Shown here one piece after another: positions 52,183-62,380 of a stretch of 64,000 nucleotides of DNA. Under the pieces are notes generated by a model. That model was given only the letters and a program-made list of their open reading frames with translations. It did not search any database and had not been told where the DNA came from. A program made the translations under genes and the position numbers. This stretch comes from Clostridioides difficile_D (GTDB lineage: Bacteria > Bacillota > Clostridia > Peptostreptococcales > Peptostreptococcaceae): positions 3,596,001 to 3,660,000 of the forward strand of contig OX244046.1 in assembly GCA_945861085.1 (NCBI GenBank). Reading direction: 5' to 3'. Each line of letters opens with the position of its first letter. The first letter of the stretch is position 1.

Positions 52183-54552
52183 CTAGAATGTTTGCTCAGT
52201 TCTTCCTATTATCTCATCTTGTAATGTTCTACTTAGATTATTGAAATGGTCACTATATCCTGCAACTCTAACTATTAAGTCTTTGTAATCTTGAGGATTC
52301 TTTTGAGCTTCTAACAGTACATTTTTATCAAATACATTGAATTGTATATGATGCCCATCCATATTAAAGTATGCTCTTACTAGATTAGCCATGTTATCTA
52401 ATCCTTTTTCCCCTTGAACTACTGATGGTGCAAACCTTTGATTTAATAATGTTCCTCCAGTTTTTATGTGGTCCATCTTAGCACAAGATTTTATAACTGC
52501 TGTAGGTCCATTAGTGTCTCCACCTTTTTCAGGTGAAATTCCCTCTGAAACTGGTTTTGCACAAAGTCTACCGTTTGGACTTGCTCCCATAATTTCTCCA
52601 AAGTATATGTGACAAGTCGTTGGTAACATATCTACTCTGTATTCTCCACCACAAACAGTTGGTCTGCCAGTTACCTCATTGTAATATGCATTGAATGTCT
52701 CTTGCATTATTTCATCAGCATAATCATCATCATTTCCATATTTAGGAGTCTTATTTGAAACTAAATTAAGTATGGCTTCATATCCTTCGAAATTAGCATC
52801 AAGTGCTTTAAGCAATGTATCCATATCGAATTTTTTCTTATCAAATACATTATATTTTATTGCTGTTAGACTATCTGTTATAGTTCCTATACCAACACCT
52901 TGTATATATCTAGTGTTGTATCTTGCTCCACCTCTTTGGTAGTCCTTGCCTTTTTCTATACAATCATCAACTATTGTAGACATAAGTGGGCAAGGCATGT
53001 GTTTTGCACATATATTTTCTATTACAGCATTTCCTTCTATCTTTATGTCAATCATATAATGTAATTGTTTCTTAAATGCTTCAAATAATTCTTCATAAGA
53101 TTTAAAACTTCTAGGGTCTCCAGTTTTAATGCCTATTTGCTTTTTGCTAATTGGGTCATATCCATTATTTAATGTTAATTCAAGTATTTTGGGAATATTC
53201 ATATATCCAGTTAAAACATATGCTTCTTTACCAAAGCATCCAGTCTCAACACATCCACTAGTTCCACCAAGTCTTGCATCTTCTATAGTTTTTCCAGCTT
53301 CCATAAGCTCTTGAACTATTGCTTCAGTATTATAAAATGCTGGTTGACCCCATCCTTTTCTTGATATTTCACAAGCTCTCTTTAAGAATTTTTGTGGAGT
53401 CTTTTTACTTATTTGAACATTTGAACTAGGTTGTATCAATTTCATTTCATCCATAACATCAAGTATTATATAACTAACCTCATTAACACCATCTTGACCA
53501 TCTGGATTTATTCCACCAGTATTTATATTTGCAAAGTCTGTATATGTGCTACTTTCTTTTAATGTTATACCAACTTTTGGTGGTGCTGGCTGATTGTTAA
53601 ATTTAACCCATAAACATTCAAGTAATTCTTGCGCTCTATCTCTATCTAGTATTCCATCCTCTACATCTCTTTCATAGAAAGGATTTAGATGCTGGTCAAG
53701 TCTTCCTGGAGTAAAAGCATCCCATATATTAAGTTCAGTAGTAACCCCTATATGAACAAACCAGTACATTTGTATAGCCTGATGATAAGTTTCTGGTTTG
53801 TGAGCTGGTACAACATCACAAGTTTCAGCAATTAGTAATAAATCTTTTTTCTTAGCTTCATCTGTTTCTTCTTCTGCCATTTGTCTTGCTTTCTCAGCAT
53901 ATCTTTTACCTAATATAACCATTGCATCACAAGCTATTGCCATAGCTTCTAAATCAGCTTTTTTATTATATGCGTCTAAATCATTTAGAAAGTCTAATTC
54001 TTTTAGCCTTGCTTCTATGTCTTTCTTTAAATCTAAAAATCCTTTTTTATATATTGTGTCTCCACAAACTGTGTGTCCTGGAGCTCTTTGTTCCATAAAC
54101 TCAGTAAACATACCTGCTTCATATGCCGCTAACCATTCAGGTGTCATAGAATTTATTATCTTATCTCTTGTTTGTCTCTTTTTCCAAAAAGGAATTATTT
54201 CTTCTTTATGTATTTTTCTAGCTTCTTCGGATACGCTAAAATTTATTATATCTCTATTGTGCATTACTTCTAAATCTTCCATTGTATGACAACAAATCTC
54301 TGGATATGTTGGTGCTCCATTAGGAGAATCTCCTTTTTCACCTACTATTAATTCTCCATCATTTATGCTAAGAGTTCTATTCTCAATATAATGCTTAAAT
54401 GATAAAGCACGAAGTACAGGAATCTCTACACTTCCTTCATATTTTTTATAAGCCTCTGTCATAAGTACTGCTCTTTCAATAGATATGTGTGGTTCTGCAT
54501 TAATACTTTCTTCTCTTAATTTTTTAGTTCTCTCAAAAGTTCCTCTTGACAT
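52183..54552 (-). CDS. hypD: HypD, trans-4-hydroxy-L-proline dehydratase (glycyl radical enzyme)
   Basis: 789 residues from ATG 54552 (GGGGGG site upstream). Cys434 and Glu436 in GGTSGCVETGC form the thiyl site; Gly765 in RVAGYSDHF is the radical site. These positions and the length equal those of the characterised C. difficile HypD, which removes water from trans-4-hydroxyproline to give P5C. Annotated in older genomes as a pyruvate formate-lyase (pflD). Radical is installed by the neighbouring HypE. Cytoplasmic, oxygen-sensitive. Confidence 0.96.
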   Translation of the reverse strand: MSRGTFERTKKLREESINAEPHISIERAVLMTEAYKKYEGSVEIPVLRALSFKHYIENRTLSINDGELIVGEKGDSPNGAPTYPEICCHTMEDLEVMHNRDIINFSVSEEARKIHKEEIIPFWKKRQTRDKIINSMTPEWLAAYEAGMFTEFMEQRAPGHTVCGDTIYKKGFLDLKKDIEARLKELDFLNDLDAYNKKADLEAMAIACDAMVILGKRYAEKARQMAEEETDEAKKKDLLLIAETCDVVPAHKPETYHQAIQMYWFVHIGVTTELNIWDAFTPGRLDQHLNPFYERDVEDGILDRDRAQELLECLWVKFNNQPAPPKVGITLKESSTYTDFANINTGGINPDGQDGVNEVSYIILDVMDEMKLIQPSSNVQISKKTPQKFLKRACEISRKGWGQPAFYNTEAIVQELMEAGKTIEDARLGGTSGCVETGCFGKEAYVLTGYMNIPKILELTLNNGYDPISKKQIGIKTGDPRSFKSYEELFEAFKKQLHYMIDIKIEGNAVIENICAKHMPCPLMSTIVDDCIEKGKDYQRGGARYNTRYIQGVGIGTITDSLTAIKYNVFDKKKFDMDTLLKALDANFEGYEAILNLVSNKTPKYGNDDDYADEIMQETFNAYYNEVTGRPTVCGGEYRVDMLPTTCHIYFGEIMGASPNGRLCAKPVSEGISPEKGGDTNGPTAVIKSCAKMDHIKTGGTLLNQRFAPSVVQGEKGLDNMANLVRAYFNMDGHHIQFNVFDKNVLLEAQKNPQDYKDLIVRVAGYSDHFNNLSRTLQDEIIGRTEQTF

Positions 54553-54556
54553 TTTA

Positions 54557-55465
54557 TTACCCCCCAATCTTAGTATTGAAATTACTTGCTTCAAACAGGT
54601 TTTTTATTTCTTCTAGTTTTTCTTCAGTTGGTCTTTGTAATTCTTCTCCTTCATACTTTTTATAAATTTTATCATACTTATGCTTACCAATATTATGATA
54701 TGGAAGAAGACTTACTGCTTTTATATTCAAAGGCTTTAAAAACTCTATCATTTTTTTAACCTCTAAATTTTCATCATCTACATTTACTCCTACAATTAAT
54801 GGTATTCTTATATTTATATTGGCTCCTAATTCACTCAAAATCTTAACATTTTTCAGTATTAAATCATTTGACTTTCCTGTAAATTTTATGTGTTTTTCTT
54901 CATCAATAAGCTTAATATCATATAAGAACAAGTCTGCACACTTCGCAACTCTTTCATAATTTTCTGACTTTGCATAACCACAGGTATCAATTGCTACATG
55001 AATTCCCTTTGACTTGCACATGTTTATTACTCCACAAATAAAATCCATGTCTTGAGCCATTACTTCTCCACCTGATAAAGTTACTCCACCGCCTGATTCT
55101 TCATAAAAAATTCTATCCTTCTCTATCTCTTTAACTAAGTCTCTTACAGAATACTCTTGACCAACAATCTCTCTTGCATTGTTTACACAATAGTCTAAAC
55201 AAGTTTCACAAAACTCACACTTCTCTTGGTCTAGACATATTTTTGTTTCACCTTTATAAATTGCTTTATGAGGACATATATTTATACATGCTTCACACTT
55301 TGAACATCTTTCTTCATTATACAAAACTTGTTTTGTATATGTTTGGCTCTCTGGATTATGACACCAAACACATTCAAGTGGACACCCTTTAAAAAAAACT
55401 GTGCTTCTTATCCCTGGTCCATCATGTATGCTACATTTTTGTAAGTTTATAACTAATGGATTCAT
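54557..55465 (-). CDS. hypE: HypE, glycyl-radical-activating enzyme (radical SAM)
   Basis: 302 residues. N-terminal radical SAM cluster GCPLECVWCHNPE (CxxxCxxC: with GPGIRSTVFFKGCP), then a two-cluster ferredoxin insert CSKCEACINICPHKA and CEFCETCLDYCVNNA, and GGGVTLSGGEVMAQ. It makes the glycyl radical on HypD. Its stop lies four bases before the HypD start, so the genes are one operon with the activase first. Confidence 0.95.
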   Translation of the reverse strand: MNPLVINLQKCSIHDGPGIRSTVFFKGCPLECVWCHNPESQTYTKQVLYNEERCSKCEACINICPHKAIYKGETKICLDQEKCEFCETCLDYCVNNAREIVGQEYSVRDLVKEIEKDRIFYEESGGGVTLSGGEVMAQDMDFICGVINMCKSKGIHVAIDTCGYAKSENYERVAKCADLFLYDIKLIDEEKHIKFTGKSNDLILKNVKILSELGANINIRIPLIVGVNVDDENLEVKKMIEFLKPLNIKAVSLLPYHNIGKHKYDKIYKKYEGEELQRPTEEKLEEIKNLFEASNFNTKIGG

Positions 55466-55761
55466 AATTTTTCACCCCTAAATAATATCCATTCCATTTT
55501 TTCATCTTTATGTAATTCATCTCCATAGATTATATCTATGAAAAGCATTTCTACAATTACATAATACTATATTTGTTATTATTTTGTCTATATATTTTTA
55601 GTAATATTAAAAAATTTTATTTTATTATGATATTTATATTGTTTTTGTAAATTAAATTTAAATACTTATTAAATTTATTTTTATAAGTAAATATAGCAAT
55701 AATCCATAAACAATATATTATTTTAGTTAATTTATATATATATACTATAAAAATTAAATAA

Positions 55762-55794
55762 AAATAGAGACTACACTTTACCATGTAGTCTCTC
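55762..55794 (-). terminator. Terminator of the htrA-like gene; 55466-55761 without a gene
   Basis: AGAGACTACA / TGTAGTCTCT stem with T-rich minus-strand tail. The 300 bases up to the hypE start are AT-rich and hold presumably the hypED promoter; I find no -24/-12 element there. Confidence 0.8.
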
Positions 55795-55809
55795 TCCTTC
55801 TAGTCATAT

Positions 55810-56889
55810 TTAGAAATTCACATTTATAGTTACTGCTTTTCCGCCTCTATTTACTGTGATTTTTGTACTAGCACCTTTTGAGAAAGTATATAACTTTTTA
55901 TTTAAGTCATTCATACCTGTTATATTTGTATCTCCCACTTTAGTTATAATATCTCCTACTTTTATTCCAGATTTTTCTGCTGATGAACCAGATATTACTT
56001 CTGCAACATAAACACCTTTATCAGTGCTTAATTTTGTACCTGTAGCTGCTTCATAATTTGATACATCTGTACCTTTTATACCTAAAGTTACTTTTTCATA
56101 TTTTCCAGTTTTTATTACTTCTTCAACTATACTTTTAGCTGTATTAATTGGTATTGCAAATCCTAAACCTTCTGCTTGAGAAGCTTTTGCTGTATTTATA
56201 CCAATTACTTGACCTTTTTGATTTAACAATGGTCCTCCACTATTTCCTGCATTTATACTTGCATCAGTTTGTAATAAACCAGTCATATTAGTTTTGTCTG
56301 TTTGTATAGTTCTATCTAATCCACTTATTATCCCTTGAGTAACTGTTTTTTGGAAATCTAATCCAAGAGGATTACCTATTGCTATTGATATATCACCAAC
56401 TTTTACTTTATCACTATCAGCAAATTCTGCTGGTGTTAGCCCAGTTTTATCAACTTTAACTATAGCCAAATCAAGTTGTTGGTCAAACCATACTACTTTA
56501 CCTGAAGTTGTTGAACCGTCATTGAATAATACATTTACACTTGTAGCTTGACCATCTGATATAACATGAGAATTAGTAAGTATATATCCATTTGAATCAA
56601 CTATGATTCCAGTTCCTACACCTTGTGTTTCAGTTGGAATTGCAAACATATTATTAGTATCAACACTAGTTGTCGTAATACCTACAACAGATGGTGTGGC
56701 CTTTTCTGCAACTGCTTGATAAATATTTTGACTCTTACCATCATCATTTACGACTATTGGTGTAGAATTTGCCGCAGACTTACTTCCTAAATTATCCTTA
56801 ACTAAAATTATTGTTAGTAAACTACTAAGTATTGAGCTTATTATAGCGACTAATATTACTAAACTGATACCTTTCTTTCTTCTTGACAT
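55810..56889 (-). CDS. htrA: HtrA/DegP-like serine protease with PDZ domain
   Basis: 359 residues from ATG 56889 (GGGAGTGG upstream; farther starts lack a ribosome site). One N-terminal membrane anchor (about 8-30), trypsin-like domain with His in ILTNSHVI, Asp in QQLDLAIVKVD and Ser in INAGNSGGPLLN, then one PDZ domain (about 265-355) with GVYVAEVISGSSAEKSGIKVGD. Surface or periplasm-side quality-control protease; C. difficile has a known single HtrA-like protein in this genomic position (CD3284 by memory). Confidence 0.92.
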   Translation of the reverse strand: MSRRKKGISLVILVAIISSILSSLLTIILVKDNLGSKSAANSTPIVVNDDGKSQNIYQAVAEKATPSVVGITTTSVDTNNMFAIPTETQGVGTGIIVDSNGYILTNSHVISDGQATSVNVLFNDGSTTSGKVVWFDQQLDLAIVKVDKTGLTPAEFADSDKVKVGDISIAIGNPLGLDFQKTVTQGIISGLDRTIQTDKTNMTGLLQTDASINAGNSGGPLLNQKGQVIGINTAKASQAEGLGFAIPINTAKSIVEEVIKTGKYEKVTLGIKGTDVSNYEAATGTKLSTDKGVYVAEVISGSSAEKSGIKVGDIITKVGDTNITGMNDLNKKLYTFSKGASTKITVNRGGKAVTINVNF

Positions 56890-56958
56890 CTCATACCACT
56901 CCCTATCTAATATAATATAAATTATCAAAATATATTTTTCCCAATTTTTCATAAAAAA

Positions 56959-57003
56959 ATGAAATCATCTATTTTGAGTAAACTCCTTTTCGATGATTTC
57001 ATT
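56959..57003 (-). terminator. Terminator of pgi
   Basis: AATGAAATCATC / GATGATTTCATT stem followed by T-rich sequence on the minus strand, 40 bases after the pgi stop. Confidence 0.8.
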
Positions 57004-57042
57004 ATATTATTTTAATCTTAATTAAACCTTAACTATTTAAAA

Positions 57043-58392
57043 TTATTTAAGTCTTTTTTCTAATTCTTCCTTTTCTTTTTCATAACCTGGTTTTCCTAGT
57101 AAAGCAAACATATTTTTCTTATAGGCTTCTACTCCTGGCTGGTCAAATGGATTAACTCCCAATAAATATCCACTTATTCCACAAGCTTTTTCAAAGAAAT
57201 ACACTAAATATCCAAAATTATACTCATCTAATTGAGGTATATTTATTACTAAATTAGGTACTTTTCCATCTGTATGAGCTAATAGAGTTCCTTCAAAAGC
57301 TTTATGATTAACAAAATCTACAGTCTTACCTGCTAGATAGTTTAAACCATCTAAATCTACTTCCTCTGAATCTATAGTTATACTTCTCTTACAGTTTTCA
57401 ACATTAAGTACTGTTTCAAATAAGATTCTTTTTCCATCTTGTATGTATTGCCCCATAGAATGTAAATCTGTTGAGAAATCTACAGAAGCAGGGAATAAAC
57501 CTTTGTTTTCTTTCCCTTCACTTTCTCCATAAAGCTGTTTCCACCACTCACTTACATAATGTAATTGAGGTTCGTAGTTAACCAATAGTTCTACATCTTT
57601 TCCTTTTCTATGTAAAATTGTTCTAGCAACAGCATATCTATAACTATCATTACTTTTTAAATCAGGATTTTGAAATGCTTCTCTAGCATCATTTGCACCT
57701 TTCATCATAGCATCAATATCAAGTCCTGCAGCAGCAATAGGAAGTAATCCAACTGCTGTCAATACAGAGAAACGACCACCTACATCATCTGGTATTACAA
57801 AAGTCTCATACCCTTCTTCTGTAGCTAACTGTCTAAGTGCACCTTTACTTGAATCTGTTGTTGCATAAATTCTATTTCTCGCTTCTTCTTTACCATACTT
57901 TTTCTCTAAGTAATCTTTAAATATTCTAAAAGCAAGAGCTGGTTCTGTAGTAGTCCCTGATTTAGATATTACATTTACAGAAATATCCTTTCCTTCAATT
58001 ATATCTAATAAATCCATAATGTATGTTGAGCTTATATTATGTCCTACAAAATATACTTCTGGAGCCTTTCTTTGTTCTTTTTTAAGTCCATTTCTAAAAG
58101 AGTGACTTACCATGTCTATAGCAGCCCTTGAACCTAAATAAGAACCTCCTATGCCTATTACTAAAAGAACATCTGAGTCTGATTTTATCTTTTCAGCAGA
58201 TTTTTTTATTCTATCAAACTCTTCCTTATCATAATTTTTAGGAAGGTCTACCCATCCTAAAAAAGTATTTCCTAAACCAGTTTTATTATGTAACATGTTG
58301 TGTGCAACATCTACATATGGTTGCATGACATCTATTTCGTTTTGACAAAAAAACTCTGTAGCTTTACTATAATCAAAATTTATTTTTCCCAT
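57043..58392 (-). CDS. pgi: Glucose-6-phosphate isomerase
   Basis: 449 residues, the bacterial short form. Signature motifs VIGIGGSYLGSRAAIDM, VISKSGTTTEPALAFR, GGRFSVLTAVGLLPIA and FDQPGVEAYK. Interconverts glucose-6-P and fructose-6-P. Confidence 0.97.
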   Translation of the reverse strand: MGKINFDYSKATEFFCQNEIDVMQPYVDVAHNMLHNKTGLGNTFLGWVDLPKNYDKEEFDRIKKSAEKIKSDSDVLLVIGIGGSYLGSRAAIDMVSHSFRNGLKKEQRKAPEVYFVGHNISSTYIMDLLDIIEGKDISVNVISKSGTTTEPALAFRIFKDYLEKKYGKEEARNRIYATTDSSKGALRQLATEEGYETFVIPDDVGGRFSVLTAVGLLPIAAAGLDIDAMMKGANDAREAFQNPDLKSNDSYRYAVARTILHRKGKDVELLVNYEPQLHYVSEWWKQLYGESEGKENKGLFPASVDFSTDLHSMGQYIQDGKRILFETVLNVENCKRSITIDSEEVDLDGLNYLAGKTVDFVNHKAFEGTLLAHTDGKVPNLVINIPQLDEYNFGYLVYFFEKACGISGYLLGVNPFDQPGVEAYKKNMFALLGKPGYEKEKEELEKRLK

Positions 58393-58568
58393 TTAAATCC
58401 CTCTTTTCAGCATATTCGTTTTAAAGAGATTATAACACAAAATATGGGTGTTTTTTTTAAAAGTTTACCACAAAATCATACATACATCATCATTCATTGC
58501 CAGGAAATCGATTCTTCTAAATATTATAACTATCTATAAATTATAAATTTTTAATTAAATAAATTACA

Positions 58569-58608
58569 AAAAAAGAAACTCTAAACATATGATTTAGAAT
58601 TTCTTTTT
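58569..58608 (-). terminator. Terminator of the Na/Pi cotransporter gene
   Basis: AAAAAGAAACTCTAA / TTAGAATTTCTTTTT stem with T-runs on both sides, 47 bases after the stop. Confidence 0.75.
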
Positions 58609-58654
58609 ATTTATTTTCTAATTTAATTCCTATATTATTTTAAATTAATTATTT

Positions 58655-60283
58655 TTAATCATTACCTAATCTCTTCGCTATAACTTGTTGTGCTATGTTG
58701 ACAGCATGGTCAGATATTCTCTCTAGATTACTTATTACATCTAAATAAATAACCCCATTTTCTATACTGCATAAATTATTATTCAATCTATACATATGAT
58801 TAGCTCTACAAGATTTCTCCATTATATCAACTTGCTCTTCAATTTTTATAACTTTACAAGCCAAATCTACATTATCAGTTCTCATTGATTCTAATGCATA
58901 AGTATATGCTGAAACAACTCTATTATACATAACATCAAGTTCAGATTGTCCCTCTTCAGAGAAAGAAATATTTGAATCTATTGCAACTTGTGACAATTCA
59001 GCTATATTTTTAGCATGGTCACCAATTCTCTCTATATCATTGACTGTATTAAACAAGGTATCTACAACTTCTCTTGAATCATCATCTAAAGGAGCTTTTG
59101 AAAGTTTAAGTAAGTAATTCAAAATTGCTTTCTGTAAATCATTGATTAATTTCTCTCGTCTATATGTCTTGTCTATTTTTTCAGTTGAATGTTCTACTAA
59201 AGCTTCCATAGATGCATTTAGACTTTCCTTAGCCTTTTCACCCATACGAAGTGCTTCTTTTATTGTATTTGCAAGAGCTATAGAAGGAGTTTCTATCATT
59301 CTATCGTCTATATATTTAATAGTTTTAGTTTCATCTTCATCTATGTCACCTACTTTATCAGGAACAAGTTTTATAGCTAGTTTTATGATAAGACTTGTAA
59401 ATGGTAAAAGTATTAAGACAGATATTATATTAAACAATGTATGTGTATTAGCTATTTGTCTTGCAACATTACTTGGGTCCCAACTTGTAACCAAGCTTAC
59501 TACTGGTTTATTCAATAATATTAAGAATATCACAGTTCCTAAAACATTAAAGATTAGATGCATCATAGCTGCTCTTCGTGCATTTTTGTTGGCACCAATA
59601 CTCGATAACAGTGAAGTTACACATGTACCAATATTTTGACCATAAAGAATTGGTAGCGCTGCTGATAATGGTACTAGACCTTCTGCTGCCAGTGCAACCA
59701 ACATACCCATAGATGCACTTGAACTTTGTATTATTGCTGTAATACCAAATCCCAATAATAATCCAAGTAGTGGATATCTACCAAATGTGACAAGTAAATC
59801 AGTAAATCCTTGATAATCTCTTAATGGTTCCACTGCCATCTTCATAAAATCCATACCTGTAAATAATATACCAAAACCTATAAGTATTTCAGCTATATTT
59901 TTTATCCTAGGCTTATTTCCAAATAAATAAAGTATGATACCTATACCTAATGCTACTGGAGCCATCCCAGTTAAGTCAAAAGATACCAATTGGGCTGTAA
60001 CAGTAGTACCTATGTTAGCACCCATTATAACCCCAATTGCCTGTTTTAACGTCATTATTCCAGCATTTACGAAACCAACAACCATTACAGTAGTAGCACT
60101 TGAACTTTGTATTACTGCTGTAACTCCTGTACCTACCAAAACTCCCATAAATAGGTTACTAGTAAGTAATTTTATTATCTTTTTTAGCTTTGTCCCAGCA
60201 GATTTTTGAAGACCTTCTCCCATAAGGTTCATACCATATAAGAACAGACCTAATCCACCCATTAGACTTATTATAATGTTCAA
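58655..60283 (-). CDS. Na+/phosphate cotransporter (NptA family) with PhoU-like tail
   Basis: 542 residues from TTG 60283 (AAGGAGGAAA upstream). Two inverted Na/Pi-II repeats with the QSSSATT and QSSSASMG motifs, eight or so membrane segments (1-310), then a PhoU-like cytoplasmic domain (about 340-542) with DIERIGDHAKNIAELS and LERISDHAVNIAQQ. Likely a second, low-energy phosphate transporter complementing Pst. Confidence 0.9.
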   Translation of the reverse strand: MNIIISLMGGLGLFLYGMNLMGEGLQKSAGTKLKKIIKLLTSNLFMGVLVGTGVTAVIQSSSATTVMVVGFVNAGIMTLKQAIGVIMGANIGTTVTAQLVSFDLTGMAPVALGIGIILYLFGNKPRIKNIAEILIGFGILFTGMDFMKMAVEPLRDYQGFTDLLVTFGRYPLLGLLLGFGITAIIQSSSASMGMLVALAAEGLVPLSAALPILYGQNIGTCVTSLLSSIGANKNARRAAMMHLIFNVLGTVIFLILLNKPVVSLVTSWDPSNVARQIANTHTLFNIISVLILLPFTSLIIKLAIKLVPDKVGDIDEDETKTIKYIDDRMIETPSIALANTIKEALRMGEKAKESLNASMEALVEHSTEKIDKTYRREKLINDLQKAILNYLLKLSKAPLDDDSREVVDTLFNTVNDIERIGDHAKNIAELSQVAIDSNISFSEEGQSELDVMYNRVVSAYTYALESMRTDNVDLACKVIKIEEQVDIMEKSCRANHMYRLNNNLCSIENGVIYLDVISNLERISDHAVNIAQQVIAKRLGND

Positions 60284-60406
60284 ATTATTTCCTCCTTGTA
60301 AAGAGATTACTGTATCTAAAAATTTTATAACCTATTGTATTTTATCAAATTATAGGAGCTATAATGTTAAATTCATGTTAAATATTAAAAAATCATTAAG
60401 TTTATG

Positions 60407-62011
60407 TTAAATTTTTGTATTATTAGTGTATTTTTGTATTATTTTTTCTGCACATTTTATACCATCAACTGCTGCTGTGACTATTCCACCTGCATATCCA
60501 GCACCTTCACCACATGGATATAAATTCTTAACACTTATTGATTCTAAAGTATTTTCATCTCTTACTATTCTTATTGGTGATGATGACCTAGTTTCTACTC
60601 CAGTTAAAACAGCATCATACATTGCAAATCCGTTCAATTTTTTATCAAGAGATATGAATGCTTCTCTCATAGTCTCTGTTACAAAGCTAGGCAAACATTC
60701 GCTTAAATTTGTAAGTGTATATCCAGGTCTATATGATGGCTCAACACTTCCTAAATTTGTAGAAGTTTTATTATTGATAAAATCTCCGACAAGCTGAACT
60801 GGTGCATTATAATTTTTTCCACCTAACTCAAAAGCTAATTTTTCATATTTTTGTTGGAAATGTACACCTGCTAGTGGATTATCACTATTAAAATCTTCTG
60901 GAGTTACATTTACTAAGAATGCACTGTTTGCATTTACTTTATCTCTTGCATGTTCACTCATACCATTTGTAACTATTTCAAAATCATTTGATGCAGATGC
61001 TATGACACTGCCTCCTGGACACATACAAAAAGTATATGCTGTTCTTCCATTTGAAACATGCTCTATAAGTCTATAATCAGCAGCTCCTAATCTAGGATGG
61101 TTATAAAACTCCTTATACTGTGCTTTATTTATTAAATCTTGTGGATGCTCAATTCTAGCTCCTATTGCAAAAGGTTTCTGAATTATTTTTACACCTCTTG
61201 AATACAACATTTCATAAGTATCTCTTGCACTATGTCCGACAGCTAATATAATCGTATCTGTATCTATTTTTTCAGTATCATTTATTATTACAGATTGTAT
61301 AGAATCATTTGATACAACTATATCTGTCACTTTTGAATTAAACCTAACTTGACCACCTAGATTTATTATTTCATTTCTTATATTTTTAACTACATTTTTT
61401 AATATATCTGTTCCAACATGTGGCTTATGTGAGTATAATATTTCATCTGGTGCTCCAAAATGAACCAATTCTTCTAATACTTTTCTACATCGTATATCTT
61501 TTATTCTAGTTGTAAGTTTACCATCTGAAAAAGTTCCTGCTCCACCTTCTCCAAACTGAACATTTGAATTATTTTTAAATTTTCTAGTTGTCCAAAAATC
61601 ACTTATATCTTTAGTTCTATTGTCTACATCAAGACCTCTTTCAAGTATGATTGGTTCATAACCCATTTGAGCTAAAATCAAACCTGCAAACAAACCAGCT
61701 GGTCCACTACCAATTACCAAAGGATTATTCTTTAATTTTTTATCACCCATGGTTACATTTACATATCTAGTTTCCTTTATTTTTGTTACATCTTTTATTT
61801 TTGAACTGAGTATTTTATTTTCATCTTTAACTTCTACATCTACAGAATAAACAAACTCCATTTTTCCTTTTTTTCTAGCATCTATAGATTCTTTATATAT
61901 ACTATATTTGACTAAGTTTTTTTCTTTTATTCTTAGCTTCTTAAGCACAATATCTTTTAATAAAGATATATCTTTATCGATTCCAAGTTTTATATTAGAC
62001 ACTCTTAACAT
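60407..62011 (-). CDS. FAD-dependent oxidoreductase (uncharacterised, BaiN/YtfP-like superfamily)
   Basis: 534 residues from ATG 62011 (GAGAGG upstream). An N-terminal 90-residue domain precedes the dinucleotide motif PLVIGSGPAGLFAGLILAQMGYEPIILERG (read as GSGPAGLFAG and ILERG), VQFGEGGAGTFSDGKLTTR, AVGHSARDTYEML and the C-terminal NLYPCGEGAGYAGGIVTAA. It is common in clostridia and annotated only as NAD(P)/FAD-dependent dehydrogenase; the substrate is not known. Confidence 0.85.
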   Translation of the reverse strand: MLRVSNIKLGIDKDISLLKDIVLKKLRIKEKNLVKYSIYKESIDARKKGKMEFVYSVDVEVKDENKILSSKIKDVTKIKETRYVNVTMGDKKLKNNPLVIGSGPAGLFAGLILAQMGYEPIILERGLDVDNRTKDISDFWTTRKFKNNSNVQFGEGGAGTFSDGKLTTRIKDIRCRKVLEELVHFGAPDEILYSHKPHVGTDILKNVVKNIRNEIINLGGQVRFNSKVTDIVVSNDSIQSVIINDTEKIDTDTIILAVGHSARDTYEMLYSRGVKIIQKPFAIGARIEHPQDLINKAQYKEFYNHPRLGAADYRLIEHVSNGRTAYTFCMCPGGSVIASASNDFEIVTNGMSEHARDKVNANSAFLVNVTPEDFNSDNPLAGVHFQQKYEKLAFELGGKNYNAPVQLVGDFINNKTSTNLGSVEPSYRPGYTLTNLSECLPSFVTETMREAFISLDKKLNGFAMYDAVLTGVETRSSSPIRIVRDENTLESISVKNLYPCGEGAGYAGGIVTAAVDGIKCAEKIIQKYTNNTKI

Positions 62012-62038
62012 ATTGTTTTCCTCTCTTAGATTGTAATA

Positions 62039-62066
62039 TAAAAAAGCTAGGGTTATTCCTAGCTTT
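62039..62066 (-). terminator. Terminator between the 105-residue gene and the flavoprotein gene
   Basis: AAAGCTAGG-AATAAC-CCTAGCTTT followed by TTTATATT on the minus strand. It overlaps the last codons of the upstream gene. Confidence 0.8.
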
Positions 62067-62376
62067 CTACAAATATAACTTCTATATTCTCTTTTACTAG
62101 ATTTTCTACCCAAATCTCGTCTAGCACAAAATTCTTTATTTTGTTTACAACAAGTGCTTTATCTAAATCTTTTTTCAAGTTTTTTACTAAGACCATTGCT
62201 TCAACTGACTTATTCAATCTTTTAACATACAGAGAATTAACTTTAATTAATACAACCCTTAATTCACACACATATAATTCTTCACTACCTAAGGTAATTT
62301 CATCATCATATTTATACACATTAAATTCATACACATTTTCATAAGGTGTTATATTTTCTATTCCTACATAGTCCAT
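62059..62376 (-). CDS. Hypothetical protein, 105 residues
   Basis: ATG with AGGATAAATAA upstream. Mixed alpha/beta, charged, no membrane segment or signal. Contains ELYVCELRVVLIKVNSLYV and a Lys-rich middle. It is four bases after the next gene's stop, so the pair is an operon. Family not recognised. Confidence 0.7.
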   Translation of the reverse strand: MDYVGIENITPYENVYEFNVYKYDDEITLGSEELYVCELRVVLIKVNSLYVKRLNKSVEAMVLVKNLKKDLDKALVVNKIKNFVLDEIWVENLVKENIEVIFVES

Positions 62377-62380
62377 TTAT

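Noticed and set aside
55466..55809. sigma-54 promoter or PrdR operator upstream of hypE
   Set aside because: I looked for TTGGCA-N-TTGC and GTGTC-N8-GACAC because of the metabolic link to prd; neither is present.
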